From Petrosia ficiformis (Eukaryota; Porifera; Demospongiae; Haplosclerida; Petrosiidae), in the NCBI GenBank assembly GCA_947044365.1, contig OX345647.1, positions 5,901,971-5,965,970 of the forward strand: a stretch of DNA of 64,000 bases. The letters are read 5' to 3'. The translations under genes and the position numbers were made by a program. Under the pieces are notes generated by a model. It had not been told where the DNA came from. It saw only the letters and a program-made list of their open reading frames with translations, and made no database searches. How positions within the stretch are numbered: the first letter of the stretch is position 1; each line of letters starts with the position of its first letter. Of this stretch, positions 27,177 to 55,181 are shown in pieces.

Positions 27177-27451
27177 TGCATGACCCCAATACACCCCAAT
27201 ACACTCTAATACGCCCTAATAATCAACTGAATCATAAAAAATTCCCCAACAATACACTCTAATACACCCCAATACACTCTAATACGCCCTAATAATCAAC
27301 TGAATCATAAAAAATTCCCCAACTTATTTCACTAATAAATTACAAAAATTCAATCAGTATATAATTATACTTAGTATTATTATATTAAAAATGTAGAATG
27401 TTTATTATAAATAGTGTAATAGACAACAGATAAATAGATGATGTTTTAATT
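27177..27451. repeat. Rh upstream region with 60-bp direct repeat
   Basis: Lies between the Rh start and the RANBP3 stop, both on the minus strand. A 60-bp segment (27191-27250) recurs at 27264-27323, a 73-bp period, with extra AATACACYCY units between. It probably contains the Rh promoter. No TATA assigned. Confidence 0.7.
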
Positions 27452-30030
27452 TTAGTTTTTATTGCTATTGTCAGTGACAATGGGGTCCGATGAACTGACT
27501 ACTGGATCTGATAAAACAGAAGCAAATGAAACAGCGTCTTTAGAAGGTGCGAATGGTCCAGTACTTGTTGATGAAGAAGATACAAGAGGCAGCAAAGAAT
27601 GAGAAGAAGAGCATGGAGGAGGTACAATAATGGGTGCTCCAGCAGGAAAAGAAGATGTGGTGACTGGATTACCTAATCTTTCCATTTGTCGTTCCGGAGA
27701 AGATTCGGGAGATGAATGGATCGATGTACGGTCACCAAGTTCACTATCATCTTCATCAAAACTTCCACTAGGAGGTAGATTAGGAGATTTTGCATTGTCA
27801 ATGGCTTTACTTGTAAGTGGGCTGTCCTGCTTATCAGATTTCTGGAGGGCATCCAATCTCTGATCAATAGCAGTATACAATTGATGAATATCTTTAGGAG
27901 CTGCCTATAAAATATGATGATGACATATCTCTATATATAATTATAGCAGGCAATGATTAAGTAATTCATAAAGGGCTTGTGAAGGGTACACGTATGTACA
28001 GATCAGATGTGGGCCAAGTACATTCACACTAGCAAATGGTGAAGTACTTATGTTAAACCAATGTACTTGTACCCGAGTACTTTGCTTAGCACTTGTGGAA
28101 GTCATTCAATACTTCAGTACAATGTACTACTTAAGTCCTTCAAATGTACTTGTACTTGTACTTAAGTCCTTTCACTAAACAATGCTGTACTTGTACTTGT
28201 AATTTGCAAAACTACCTGAAGTACTTACCTGACATGTCTAGTGCAGTGTGTTCAATTTAAAAAGCACAGGTACACATCAATCTATCAAAAATTAATTAGC
28301 TTTCCATGTAAACTCAATAACCAGTGAGTGTTTAGACAAAAGTAACCAAATTATATATAAGTATGGTTTCCACAGAGTGGATCATAGTTTCTCACTACAA
28401 TACTCTCACCTTAATAATGTATACACCAAATCCACCTTCATTCTCCTGAGCTGTGATTCTGATAGTTCTCTGATTGGCTTTCTCACATTTCATTTTAGAC
28501 CACAAATGAGTATTTAAAAGTACTCTATAACTACCTATAGCCCTCATTATGAGTCGTGATTGATATACTCCATCACTCTGAGGAGCATCATTAAGATGTA
28601 ATTCACCCCGTCCTTTCTCTCTCCAATTATGAGATGAAGAATCAAATACAAATAATTTACAAGATATCTGAAGAGAGGATGAAAGAATAGTTACATGTGG
28701 ATCATTCTCTTTTCTTTGTATCTACCTGTGTAACATGTCTTTCTCCTTCCTCTCCTGTTACTGTCTCTACTGTAGGGAGCAGAACATGTGATGGATGTCC
28801 CTGAAATGCTGGACTCGGAGATTGTGTATCATTACCAGTACTAGTATCAAAACCATCTTCTGACTCTGTGGAAAGTTTCATAATCATGACATCATCATGA
28901 CATCATCATTACAATACCTCTGCTGTTCTGTTCATTATTAGTCTCTCCTTTTTGTGGTACCAACGTAATAGGACTTAATGCAGTCTGACCTTCAGCATTC
29001 TAGGAAATTTAAAATTGATTAATGACTAGGCAACCAGAATTTTCATCAAAAATTAACAAGAATCCGATTAACATACCACAACACGGCTTGCTAATGCTCG
29101 TCCAAAAACAAATCCTTTTTCCTTTTTATGATCTTCTTTATTATCTGTTGTTCTACACACAAGAATATAACAAGATGAGCTATTCATTGTTTTTAATAAC
29201 TCACTCTTCAAGACAGGTCATAAATAAATTACTTCGTTTAGATGACGTCTCAACGTTAGTATCTCCATTATCAAGGGGCCTTTTGTTAAAAGCCGTAGTT
29301 GAAGAGACAGTTCCATTAACATCAAAAGATCTTTGTGTAATGATTTGAGGAGTAGTAAATTTCAAAGATGTCTAGTAATATTATTATATGATATGATTTT
29401 ATTATCAAGATAATAATTATATACTTACCAGTGTATTAGGAGATTCCAATTGAAGTGGAGCTATAGTCATATTATAATTATTATTATGTAATATTAGAAT
29501 GTGATTGATTATAGATACATGGTTTACATATATTATATACTAACTTGATGAAGATGAAGAAGTTGACTGTTCTCTTGTATAAGTTGCTGTGTTGATATAA
29601 ATTATAATAATTACACATATAGCACTACCACTCCTAAATCCTAAGAGGGGTAATACCTCTAGGAGTTAAGACCACACAAAGATGGACAACTACATAATAT
29701 AAATCAAGATGGTATAAGTCCGGTACATTCTATGTGGTACAGTACAGTTAAGAGTTTTGTATGTCGGATACTAGTCATTACTACTTATATACAAGGATTA
29801 GCTAACAGTTTATGACTACTAACTTAGGTTTGATGCGGCACTTGATAATGAAGATGGACGAAACAACACTGGTAAACCAGTAGTAGGCGTGGCCAGAGAC
29901 ATATCGTCAGAATCAACATCATCTGGTACAATCTGTTTCTCTGCCCGCCGCTAAATTCAAGAGAACATATTACAGTCAAAAGATCTATTATAAAGACATA
30001 GTATTTTACCTTTTCTCCTATCTTGGCCAT
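27452..30030 (-). CDS. RANBP3: Ran-binding protein 3
   Basis: A nuclear Ran-binding cofactor for CRM1-dependent export. Ten exons in phase give 465 residues: 30030-30010, 29950-29824, 29586-29545, 29460-29429, 29371-29205, 29152-29077, 28999-28918, 28865-28726, 28667-28410, 27904-27452. The FG-like motif GFVFGRALASRV matches the FVFG segment of the family. The RanBD1 domain starts in GEEGERHVTQISCKLFVFD and continues with NWREKGRGELHLND, QSRLIMRAIGSYRVLLNTHL and RTIRITA. The C-terminal about 120 residues are Ser/Pro-rich. The basic N-terminus MAKIGEKRRAEKQ may help nuclear import. Shorter than human RANBP3 (about 567), mainly in linkers. Head-to-head with kinesin-13. Confidence 0.92.
27990..28245. 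repeat. TACTTGTAC-rich repeat in the last RANBP3 intron
   Basis: The 505-bp intron between 28410 and 27904 holds many copies of ACTTGTAC, AGTACTT and ACTTAAGT in both orientations. This style occurs in subterminal regions of non-autonomous DNA transposons. No terminal inverted repeats or target duplication could be fixed by eye. Confidence 0.4.
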
Positions 30031-30356
30031 TACTTAGTTTGCTGAGCAGAGTAAACTGTGAAATGTCTGAGCATGCGCAGTAGGGTCACCCACGTGGAAC
30101 AGATATTCTCTCTCGTTGGATATTCTATTTGCTATAAAATACTTAAAACTTTAACGACATGATATATATATACTACCACAAATAAAAGATGTATTCTGAC
30201 CTTGTTTCTCCAATGAAAATTATCAATAGCTCACAAAGAAAACAACAGACATTTTGATCTAAAAGTAAACGGAGTTATCCGGAAATAAACAGAGAGGTGT
30301 GGCGGTTTGTTCAAAGCAGAGCCCTCAGGAGGAAGCCACTTCAGTCATATACTGAT
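30031..30356. promoter_or_regulatory. Bidirectional RANBP3 / kinesin-13 promoter
   Basis: 326 bp between divergent ATGs. It includes a GC-richer part with CACGTGG (about 30090-30096) near the RANBP3 side. A GTG at 30297 opens a frame into kinesin-13 but is not taken as a start. Confidence 0.5.
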
Positions 30357-34922
<4,566 letters not shown>

Positions 34923-35013
34923 TAACACAAACTATTTAATTACACATCATTATTTATTATTTAATTAGTATCTACAGTATGTAGGCGTGGTAAATAGGTG
35001 TGGTTATGTTAAA

Positions 35014-38000
35014 ATGGAGTTCAAATCCGTTCCTCCTATTATTCTCACTGTTGAGTTCATTTTAGCATTTCTTTTAGCTCTATATATACTCCATAGGTAT
35101 GCTGATCTCAGAAGACAGAATCCATTCGTTACTATATCCACATTAATTGTGTGGTTCCTTTCATTTGTCATCATATTCTTATTACCAGTGGATGTCTCTT
35201 CTGTGAGTGTATATATATATACATATAATTGTGTGTATATAAAGGTCTGTACATGTTTCGGATCAACTAGTATATACACCACTGGAAGTGGGTGCAGCAA
35301 TGGTTTTGACATCTTAATGACAAGATCAATGGGTGTATCCTATGAATTTTAATGAGGTGGTGAATATCTAGTTGATCCCATATTTCAGTATATAACGTGT
35401 ATATAATATATTTCGGTATTTGTTATCAGATTAATTATCTTACTATACAGGCATTTTATCGTAGTTGTATATCAAATGGTAGTTCTAATGTTACTCTCTG
35501 TAGTGATTTATACTGTAATGGTGATGTCCCTGATAATTGGATTAATATGTCAGATAATTTATCATCTTATTGTCATTCTCTCAATTGCTATCAGCCATAT
35601 TCTTTCATTTGTGTTCTACCATTGGAAATATTGTGGTACCTTATATACTGGCTCTTCTTCATGTTGTCATGGTAACATGAATGTGTGTATATACATGTAG
35701 CTGAATTAGTTATTGTGTGTTAATTTGTATGTACTATAGTGTTTTGTCTTGGTTTATAATATAATATAATAGTACATGTGTATTAATTATGTGTATGTAT
35801 ATATTACAGGATAGTACTGCCTCTAGCTCAGTCGTATGTGTTAGCTGGATATTTCAGTATTGGGAAGAAACTTTTAAGAGCTCTGATAGAGAATGCTGTG
35901 TTTTATATTACATTACTGATCATTGTTGTAATTCTATTTGTGTATCTAATTGTTGTGGAGAAACTATTTGCATTGTAAGTTTATGCAATATCTCCCTCCT
36001 CCTCTTCCTCCTCTTCCTCCTTCTCCTCGTTCTCCTCCTCTTCCTCCTCCTCTTCCTCCTTTTCCTCATTCTCTTCTTCCTCTTCCTCCTCCTCCTCCTT
36101 TTCCTCCATCTCCTCCTCTTCCTTTTCCTCCTCCTCCTCTTCCTCCTCTTCCTTTTCTTCCTCATCCTTCTCCGTCCCTCATTATCTTTTTATTCTTCTC
36201 TCTTTAGAGAACAGCTTCCATATATAATAGCAACAGCTTCTAATACATGGGGTCTGTTCATCTTAGCATTTCTATTGGGTTATGGTTTAGTAGAGGTTCC
36301 ACGAGGTATATTTCAGGCTTCATTACATACCTACACACTCAACCACTGTTACTTCAGAGCTGCTAAACTTTACATTGATATGGCAGAGGCTAATGAAGAT
36401 TTACAAGAAGTCACTCAGGTTTGAATGACAGACAGACAAATGGACTGGAGACTGTCGTGAGACAGATAGATGGATGGATGGATGAATGGACAGGTTGATG
36501 TGCTCACAGAGATAGATATATAGATGGATAGATATTTAGAAATGTCCAATTTCTTTTCTTAGCGTGTGAAGTCTATATCCCAAACTATACATTATAATGA
36601 TTCTCTAAGGAAATATGTTGATCAGGTGATAAAGAAATTTCCTTCTGATATTCGTACTGAGTTCAGTAAAGGTCATGATGATTTTGAAGATTTTACTCCT
36701 AGTGAAGATATGTTGACTAAAAGTTCATTAGAAACTTTATACAAGAAAGTTACAAAAACAGTACGACTAGCAAACAGCATTAAAATGTTAGTTTTTTACA
36801 GGTAGTTAACTTGTTTGTTCATTTATCTAGTTGTTTGTTTGTTATTTATCTAGTTGTTTGTTTATTTATCTAGTTGTTTGTTTGTTATTTATCTAGTTGT
36901 TTGTTTGTTATTTATCTAGTTGTTTGTTTATTTATCTAGTTGTTTATTTATTTAGTTGGTTGTTTATTTAGTTGTTTGTTTATTTATTTAGTTGTTTGTT
37001 TGTTATTTATTTAGTTGTTTGTTTGTTATTTATCTAGTTGTTTGTTTATTTATCTAGTTGTTTGTTTGTTATTTATCTAGTTGTTTGTTTGTTATTTATC
37101 TAGTTGTTTGTTTATTTATCTAGTTGTTTATTTATTTAGTTGGTTGTTTATTTAGTTGTTTGTTTATTTATTTAGTTGTTTGTTTGTTATTTATCTAGTT
37201 GTTTGTTTATTTATTTAGTTGTTTGTTTATTTATCTAGTTGTTTGTTTATTTATTTAGTTGTTTGTTTGTTTATTTATCTAGTTGTTTGTTTATTTATTT
37301 AGTTGTTTATTTATCTAGTTGTTTGTTATTTATCTAGTTGTTTGTTTATTCATCTAGTTGTTTGTTTATTTATTTAGTTGTTTGTTTGTTTATTTATTTA
37401 GTTGTTTGTTTATTTATTTAGTTGTTTGTTTGTTTATTTATCTAGTTGTTTGTTTATTTATCTAGTTGTTTGTTTATTTATTTAGTTGTTTGTTTGTTTA
37501 TTTATCTAGTTGTTTGTTTATTTATCTAGTTGTTTGTTTATTTATCTAGTTGTTTGTTTATTTATTTAGTTGTTTGTTTGTTTATTTATCTAGTTGTTTG
37601 TTTATTTATCTAGTTGTTTGTTTGTTATTTGTTTATTTTTTGTTTGTTTACATTTCATAGTCAATGGACTACTTTAACTGATCAAGCACTTGATTTGGAG
37701 GATGTTGAGACAAGCAAATCGTCTAATCACAGGTTTATAATAATAATGTAATACATGTACTATGTGTGTGTATGTGTGTGTATGTACATATATACATAAT
37801 AATTATATGCTTATTATACAGAAGATTCAAGTCGTCTGTTAGACCAACTAAATCCACTAATTCTATTTTACCAGTATTGTGTAAGTTCATATATTTATCA
37901 TATAGATTCTTTATTTATCTTATTTCTCAGTGTGGTTTTGGAAGGTAGTTCTACGTCCATGGATATATCGTATAATAGCTGTGTGTTTAGGGATTCTATC

Positions 38001-38509
38001 GATATGTATAGTATGGTCTGAAGTGTTTTTCAGTTTGATAAATCCACAATTGTCAGTATTTGCTTCTCTAGTATATTTGGGACATCAACTTGGAAATTAC
38101 GTGGCTATAGAGGTCAGTATATATATATTATATATATATATATATAATATATATATATATACTATGTTACCATGTACTTTATATCCTTCCTCTCTCAGTT
38201 ATTATCTATTGGTGTTGTAGCTTATCTTAGTGTATGTGCATATTATACTGTGTTCAAGATAAGAATATTTAATCTCTATTACCTGGCACCACGACATTCA
38301 ACTGATGAATATTCATTACTCTTTAGTGCTGTGTAAGTATAATTGATTAGCTATGAATATTAATAAGATAATATGAATATTATATTTTCATGTAGTATTC
38401 TAAGTCGCCTTGCTCTTCCAATATGTCTGAATTATCTTTATATGATACAAGTTGTGAGATTAAAATATAATGATGAAGATGATGTACCACAAACCGCTTT
38501 TGCATATGT

Positions 38510-38577
<68 letters not shown>

Positions 38578-39460
38578 TAGATAGAGAGAGACAGATCAAA
38601 TTATTGATGTATTATATCTCAGGCCACTGGTAATACAGAACTAATTCCTTGGTTATCAAGTTATTTCTATTACTGCTATCCTGTATTGATAGTACTGGTG
38701 TGTATAGCAACTCTTCTCTGTCTTGGAAGTCGACTCGCTTCTTTGTTAGGTTATCAGAAGTTCATGGGTGAAGATGATTTCTCTGCTGATTATATCGATG
38801 AGGGTAAAGCTTTGCTTAAAAGAGGTTGTAAAGTCTTTTGTATTTGCTATATTTAATATATTGTATGTTTTAGAACGAAGACTACGAGAAAAGAGTTTAA
38901 GAGAACGTGGAAAGGTTGTTAATAGTGTGGTAAGTGTGTTAGTGTATATATGTATGTGTGTATGTATGTATGTATATATGTATGTATGTATATATGTATG
39001 TGTGTGTGTATATATATGTGTGTGTATGTACATGTATGTATGTATGTACATATGTATGTATATATATAATATTTTTTATATGTAGTATGTATGTACATAT
39101 ATATGTAGTTATATGTATATTTTAACACTATAGCTTCATAGTGAGAGAGTATCTGAAATCTTACAAGAGAGAGAGAATGAGATCAGAAGAGAAAAAGTAC
39201 GAAGAACAAGTGAACGAATAAAGGAAGGAAATACCAGTGATGATGAGAATTCATTACAACGAATATGGAGTAAAGCAAAAGGATTTGCATCTCAGAAAAA
39301 GACAGATCTACAAGCTCGTTATACTCGTGGACGAGATGATGAAATAGAGCTTTTGGATAATTCTACTAGAGAAGAAACTAGGGTTTCTAATAGTAGGTCT
39401 GGGAGTCGGACCTGGCAGCATCGGAATGAGCCTAATAAGGGAATATTTGATGATATATAA
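35014..39460 (+). CDS. LMBRD2: LMBR1 domain-containing protein 2
   Basis: A polytopic LMBR1-family membrane protein; vertebrate LMBRD2 has been linked to G-protein-coupled receptor signalling. Thirteen exons in phase give 722 residues (human about 695): 35014-35202, 35451-35671, 35810-35974, 36208-36418, 36563-36801, 37661-37732, 37822-37880, 37931-38112, 38199-38332, 38396-38507, 38623-38824, 38874-38929, 39134-39460. Family landmarks: N-terminal membrane segment with [84 protein letters not shown], and the C-terminal IFDDI resembling human IFNDV. Starts 91 bp after the kinesin-13 stop and ends 123 bp before MFSD14. Intron 5 is an 859-bp minisatellite; intron 3 is a CT-rich tract. Confidence 0.94.
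35985..36180. repeat. Polypyrimidine CTCCTCTTCC tract in LMBRD2 intron 3
   Basis: About 190 bp of nearly pure C/T on the plus strand. Antisense Arg/Lys-rich and sense Leu/Pro-rich frames are artefacts. A long homopyrimidine/homopurine tract of this sort can form triplex DNA. Confidence 0.9.
36802..37655. repeat. Minisatellite of about 20 bp with a 184-bp higher-order period, LMBRD2 intron 5
   Basis: Dozens of TTATCTAGTTGTTTGTTTAT units with TTTA/TCTA variation. A distinctive variant cluster containing TTTAGTTGGT at 36951 recurs at 37135, with the surrounding variants in the same order. This shows a 184-bp block duplicated on top of the basic repeat. Confidence 0.9.
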
Positions 39461-39583
39461 CTCCAAATATATTCATTTTTATTTCAGCTGAACACTAATT
39501 AGTAATTACACTGTATACACTATTATTAATAATATTAATTGAGTGGGTGTGGTTTTGGGTGTGTTCACAGATCTTTTGTGTTG

Positions 39584-40875
39584 ATGGATCATATTCGAAA
39601 GAACAGAACATTCAAAAGACTAAAGGTGATGTTTAATCCAGTTAGAACTAAGAGAAAACAAACCAGTGAATCTAAAAGAGATGGGATGTTGGAAGCTATT
39701 GAGGTTGTATAAGGAACATTAGACATTATTATTATTAATATATATACTATCCTCATAGGGATTTGGTAGACCGAGTGTATTACATGCTACTGTAGTAATA
39801 TTTGTGGAATTTTTTGCATGGGGATTAATGACAACACCTACTATTACAGTATGTGAATGTTGATCATGTGTGTATCCTGTGATATAATTTATTGTGTATT
39901 AATTAACCAGGCTCTGAAGGTTGCATTTCCAACTGGTACATTCCTCAAGAATGGGATCATACAAGGAGTAAAGGTGATGATGTCATATTACATCATGATA
40001 TATCTGACATACATACATACATAAATACATACATAGATGTACATACATACGTACATATATACATACATACATACGTATATACAAACATATATACATACAT
40101 ATTACATACATGTACGTACATACATATATACAGGGGATATTATCGTTTCTCTCAGCTCCATTACTAGGAGCTCTATCTGATGTTTGGGGACGAAAATCAT
40201 TTCTTTTATTATCAGTATTTTTTACGTGTCTTCCAATACCATTATTATTCATAGATTCCAGGTAATTAATTATAATAATATACATGAGGTTAATTAAATA
40301 AAATCTTTCATTTTAATAGATTATATTTCATTGGTATTGCTCTATCAGGAGGTTTTGCTGTTACTTTCTCTATAGTATTTGCATATGTTGCTGATTGTAC
40401 TACTGAAAATGAACGCAGTTATTCATATGGGCTGGTAAATTGTTTCTATAGATATATATATATACACTGTTTATATAATGTATATTTATATGTCAGGTGT
40501 CTGCTACATTTGCCGCTAGTTTTGTTATTAGTCCTGCACTTGGTACCTGGATATGTACATTCACAGGAGGGTTGAATCAAGTGATATTATTAGCTACCAT
40601 CATCACTGCTTTTAATCTGTTATTTATTATTTATATTGTACCGGAGTCTCTTCCAGAATCATCTAGAAAATCATCATGGGGATTATCAATTAGTTGGGAA
40701 CAAGCTGATCCATTTACTGTTAGTATCAATGTACATACACATATTTGAGTACATGTATATGTACATATGTAGGTACACATGTACATGTACATGTGTACAA
40801 TCATACATACATACATATATACATACATACATACATACATACATGTATACATACATACGTACATACATACATACA

Positions 40876-40911
<36 letters not shown>

Positions 40912-42051
40912 TACGTACATACATACATACATACATACATACATGTATACATACATACATACATACATATGTACGTATATATATATAATTATAGTCATTA
41001 CGTAAAGTTGGTAAAGATCCTCGTCTACTTCTCCTCTCTATAATGGTGTTCTTATCATATTTACCAGAAGCTGGACAGTACTCTTGTTTTTTCCTTTATC
41101 TAAGACAAGTTAGTGATATATTCATCCTAGACAATTTCCACCATCCTGACTCTCATTCCTCACTCAATCCCCATTCTCATCCTCCTTCCACATTTCAACT
41201 CACAGGTTGTTGGATTCAGTCTTTCTCAAGTATCAGTATTTATTGCTATACTCTGTGTGTCATCAGTCATTGCTCAGGTACTAACTACATGTATAATATA
41301 ATATAAATTATTAATTATTATCTCATACACAGACCCTGATATTAACAGTTTTAATGAAGCTGTTCGGTCATAAATACACTATTATCATTGGATTGATATT
41401 ACAAGCTATACAGTTATTTATATATGGAGTATGGACATCAAAATGGCTGATGTGGACAGCAGGGATATTTGCATCATTCTCTAGTATTATATATCCTGCT
41501 ATTAGTGCTTTAGTCAGTAAGAATTCAGATGCTGAACAACAAGGTGAGATATAAGTGGATTGACGATAGATAGATGACTGTAGAGTAGACTGTAGGATAG
41601 ACAGATAGACGGACAAATAGACGAATATTAGAAATAGAGATACACTAAATTACATTCACATGTTATGACATCATATGACATCATTTCCTGTTGTAGGTGT
41701 TGTACTAGGTATTCTAACTGGAATGAGAGGATTATGTAATGGATTAGGTCCTGCTCTGTTCGGATTATTCTTTTATCTATCTAATGTTCATTTGGATCAA
41801 GATGAAAGTGTATCAGTAGCAGGAGCTGTTAATACACACACTAACATTACTCATTCAAATGTAAGATGTGTTCGATCATAACATTTCATTCTCTCTTGTT
41901 CTTTTCATCTCCTCAGAGTGGTCTATTTAAAGGACTTCCTTTTCTATTTGGTGTAATTCCAGTGTTATTAGCATTAATAGTAGCTCTTTGTATCAAAGAA
42001 AAAGGACCATTACTAAAAAGACACTCTCATGATAGCATTCAATTAACATAA
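39584..42051 (+). CDS. MFSD14A: MFSD14 (hippocampus abundant transcript 1-like) major facilitator
   Basis: An MFS transporter-like protein of intracellular membranes. Eleven exons in phase give 477 residues (human about 490): 39584-39703, 39759-39848, 39911-39973, 40134-40261, 40320-40434, 40497-40718, 40995-41108, 41206-41277, 41333-41543, 41697-41860, 41917-42051. Diagnostic segments: GFGRPSVLHATVVIFVEFFA, FPTGTFLKNGIIQGVKGILS, LLGALSDVWGRKSFLL (MFS loop 2-3 signature), VFAYVADCTTENERSYSYGL, and LTGMRGLCNGLGPALFG. Twelve hydrophobic helices are expected. The N-terminus carries about 35 basic, soluble residues. It lies 123 bp after LMBRD2 and 52 bp before GPX7. Confidence 0.94.
40735..40990. 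repeat. ATAC/GTAC microsatellite in an MFSD14 intron
   Basis: (ATAC)n with CATGTA variants between exons 6 and 7. Open frames on both strands are spurious. Confidence 0.9.
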
Positions 42052-42103
42052 TTATTTTGTTTTGTATTTATTGGCCACTCCCCCTCTTGTATTGAGCATA
42101 ACA

Positions 42104-42900
42104 ATGGTTTCATCTCTGTGCTTTCTACTTGTTATAATATCAGTTGTATATGCATCTAATAATGACCTGTATAAATTATCAGTAGTTGATATAAATGGTG
42201 AAGATATAATAATGCAGAATTATGCTAACAAGGTAAAGAGTGTAGTGTTTTATTACTAAATGCATTCTTTATTATACAGTATTGTATTGTTTACTTGTAT
42301 AAAGGTATTGTATTGTTTACTTGTATAAGGTATTGTATTGTTTACTTGTATAAAGGTATTGTATTGTTTACTTGTATAAGGTATTGTATTGTTTACTTGT
42401 ATAAGGTATTGTATTGTTTACTTGTATAAGGAATTGTTGAATGTATTGTATAATATTAACAATGTATTGTATTTTTATTACACTTTTAGATTCTTCTTGT
42501 GGTGAATGTAGCTAGTGAATGCGGATATACTGAATATAATTATTACCATCTTGTAAAACTACAAAAAGAATACTCTCCGGAAATATTCACTGTTTTAGGA
42601 TTTCCATGCAATCAGTTTGGAAAACAAGAACCAGCGAGTAATACAAATATATTACAACACGTAAAAAGAAAATATCACGTTAATTTTCCATTATTTGCAA
42701 AAATCGATGTATCAGGCCCGAGTGTTAGTTCGATATATAAATATCTATTTGAAGTCACTGGTAAATCACCTCAATGGAATTTCTGTAAATATCTAATTGA
42801 TCAGAATGGATCGGTGATACAATATTTCACACAACAGCAACCATTTGAAGAAATTAAAGAATCGATTGACAATCTCATTATGAAACACAATGAACTCTAA
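42104..42900 (+). CDS. GPX7: GPX7/8-like ER-resident glutathione peroxidase (cysteine type)
   Basis: A thiol peroxidase that in vertebrates couples peroxide to oxidative protein folding in the ER. Two exons (42104-42232, 42490-42900) give 179 residues (human GPX7 187). A signal peptide (SSLCFLLVIISVVYA) is followed by the GPx fold: LVVNVASECGYTEYNY with Cys (TGC) at the catalytic position in place of selenocysteine, VLGFPCNQFGKQEP with the second redox Cys, and SPQWNFCKYLI with the catalytic Trp-Asn. The protein ends in HNEL, a KDEL-like retrieval signal comparable to the xEDL ends of GPX7/8. ATG 42104 is the first start in frame. Its intron holds a repeat of about 25 bp (42266-42430). AATAAA at 43004 follows. 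Confidence 0.92.
42266..42430. repeat. Minisatellite of about 25 bp in the GPX7 intron
   Basis: Six to seven copies of GTATTGTATTGTTTACTTGT followed by ATAAAG or ATAAG. Confidence 0.9.
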
Positions 42901-43003
42901 AAAAATTGTTATTGTTAGTACATGCATGCAGGAACCATGATAATCAGAGATCTATATATAATTACTGTTGTCTGTCTGTCCACCGTGGGCTTTGATGTGA
43001 TGT

Positions 43004-43009
43004 AATAAA
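43004..43009 (+). terminator. Polyadenylation signal downstream of GPX7
   Basis: A canonical AATAAA 104 bp after the GPX7 stop. None occurs in the three intergenic gaps between kinesin-13, LMBRD2, MFSD14 and GPX7, so it may serve the whole run. Confidence 0.45.
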
Positions 43010-43029
43010 AGGAGTCAGTGTTATAAGAA

Positions 43030-43750
43030 TTCAGTGAGAACCCTATTGAAAGTTTGAAACCATAGTGAAAACCCTACTGAAACCATAGTGAAAACCCTAG
43101 TGAGAATCCTAGTGAAAACCCTAGTGAAAACCCTAGTGAAAATCCTAGTGAAAACCCTAGTGAAAACCCTAGTGAAACCCTAATGAAAATCCTAGAGAGA
43201 AAACAATACTAAAACTCTAGTGAAACCCCAATTGAGAACCCTAGAGAGAACCCTACTGAAACTTTACTGAAACCCTAGTTAAAACCTAGTGAAAACCCTA
43301 CTGAAACCTAGTAAACACCCTAGGAGAACCCCACTGAAACCATAGTGAAAACCCTCGTGAAAATCCTATTGAGAACTCTACTGAAACTCTAGTGAAAACC
43401 CTATTGAGAACCCTACTGAAACCCTTGTGAAAACCCTATTGAGAACTCTACTGAAACCCTAGTAAAAATCCTAGTGAGAACCCTACTGAAACCCTAGTGA
43501 AATACCCTACTGAAACCATAGTGAAAACCCTAGTGAGAACTCTACTGAAACCCTAGTGAAAACCCTATTGAGAACCCTACTGAAACCCTAATGAAAACCC
43601 TATTGAGAACCCTACTGAAACCCCTGTAAAAACCCTATTGAGTACTCTACTGAAACCCTCGTGAAAACTCTAGTGAAAACCCTAGTGAGAACAATAATAA
43701 AACCATAGTGAAACCCCAATTGAGAACTATTTACTAGGGTGTTTACTAGG
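43030..43750. repeat. 12-bp minisatellite, GTGAAAACCCTA type
   Basis: About 700 bp of tandem units such as GAAAACCCTAGT and GAGAACCCTACT, with many point variants, in the convergent gap between GPX7 and DOT1L. The remaining 43751-44149 is AT-rich with a short GTAT tract near 44115 and no exon. Confidence 0.92.
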
Positions 43751-44149
43751 GTTTTCACTAATAACAGATTGAACAGTGAGAGAGAGGAGTGAGACATAAA
43801 ATTTAGTTTATTCATTATTAAAACAATATTTTTAATTACAATACATTTATTGGCAGCATATAATTCTAGATGATACTTCTTTCAATTAACTAGCTTAAAC
43901 TACCAAAGGTAGTATTAAGCTAGTAAATAATAATGATTATTAATTAAAATCAACTATTATAATTATATTTATAGTGTGGTTTCACTATTATATTCCTATT
44001 AATAATTATTATGTAGAAAAATATGTCGTATGTTATTATGTGACTAAGTTTAGAAAGAAATATTAAAGCTAGCAATAAGTTCTTTAGACAAAGATAGAAA
44101 GAATGCGTGTGTATGTATGTATGTATGTATGTGGGTAGCTATATTCAGT

Positions 44150-55181
<11,032 letters not shown>

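Noticed and set aside
35920..36207. Arg/Lys-rich (minus) and Pro/Leu-rich (plus) proteins
   Set aside because: Produced by a pure CT/GA tract inside LMBRD2 intron 3.
43030..43750. Interstitial telomeric repeat
   Set aside because: The CCCTA core recurs every 12 bp with GTGAAA spacers, not as uninterrupted CCCTAA or CCCTAAA units.
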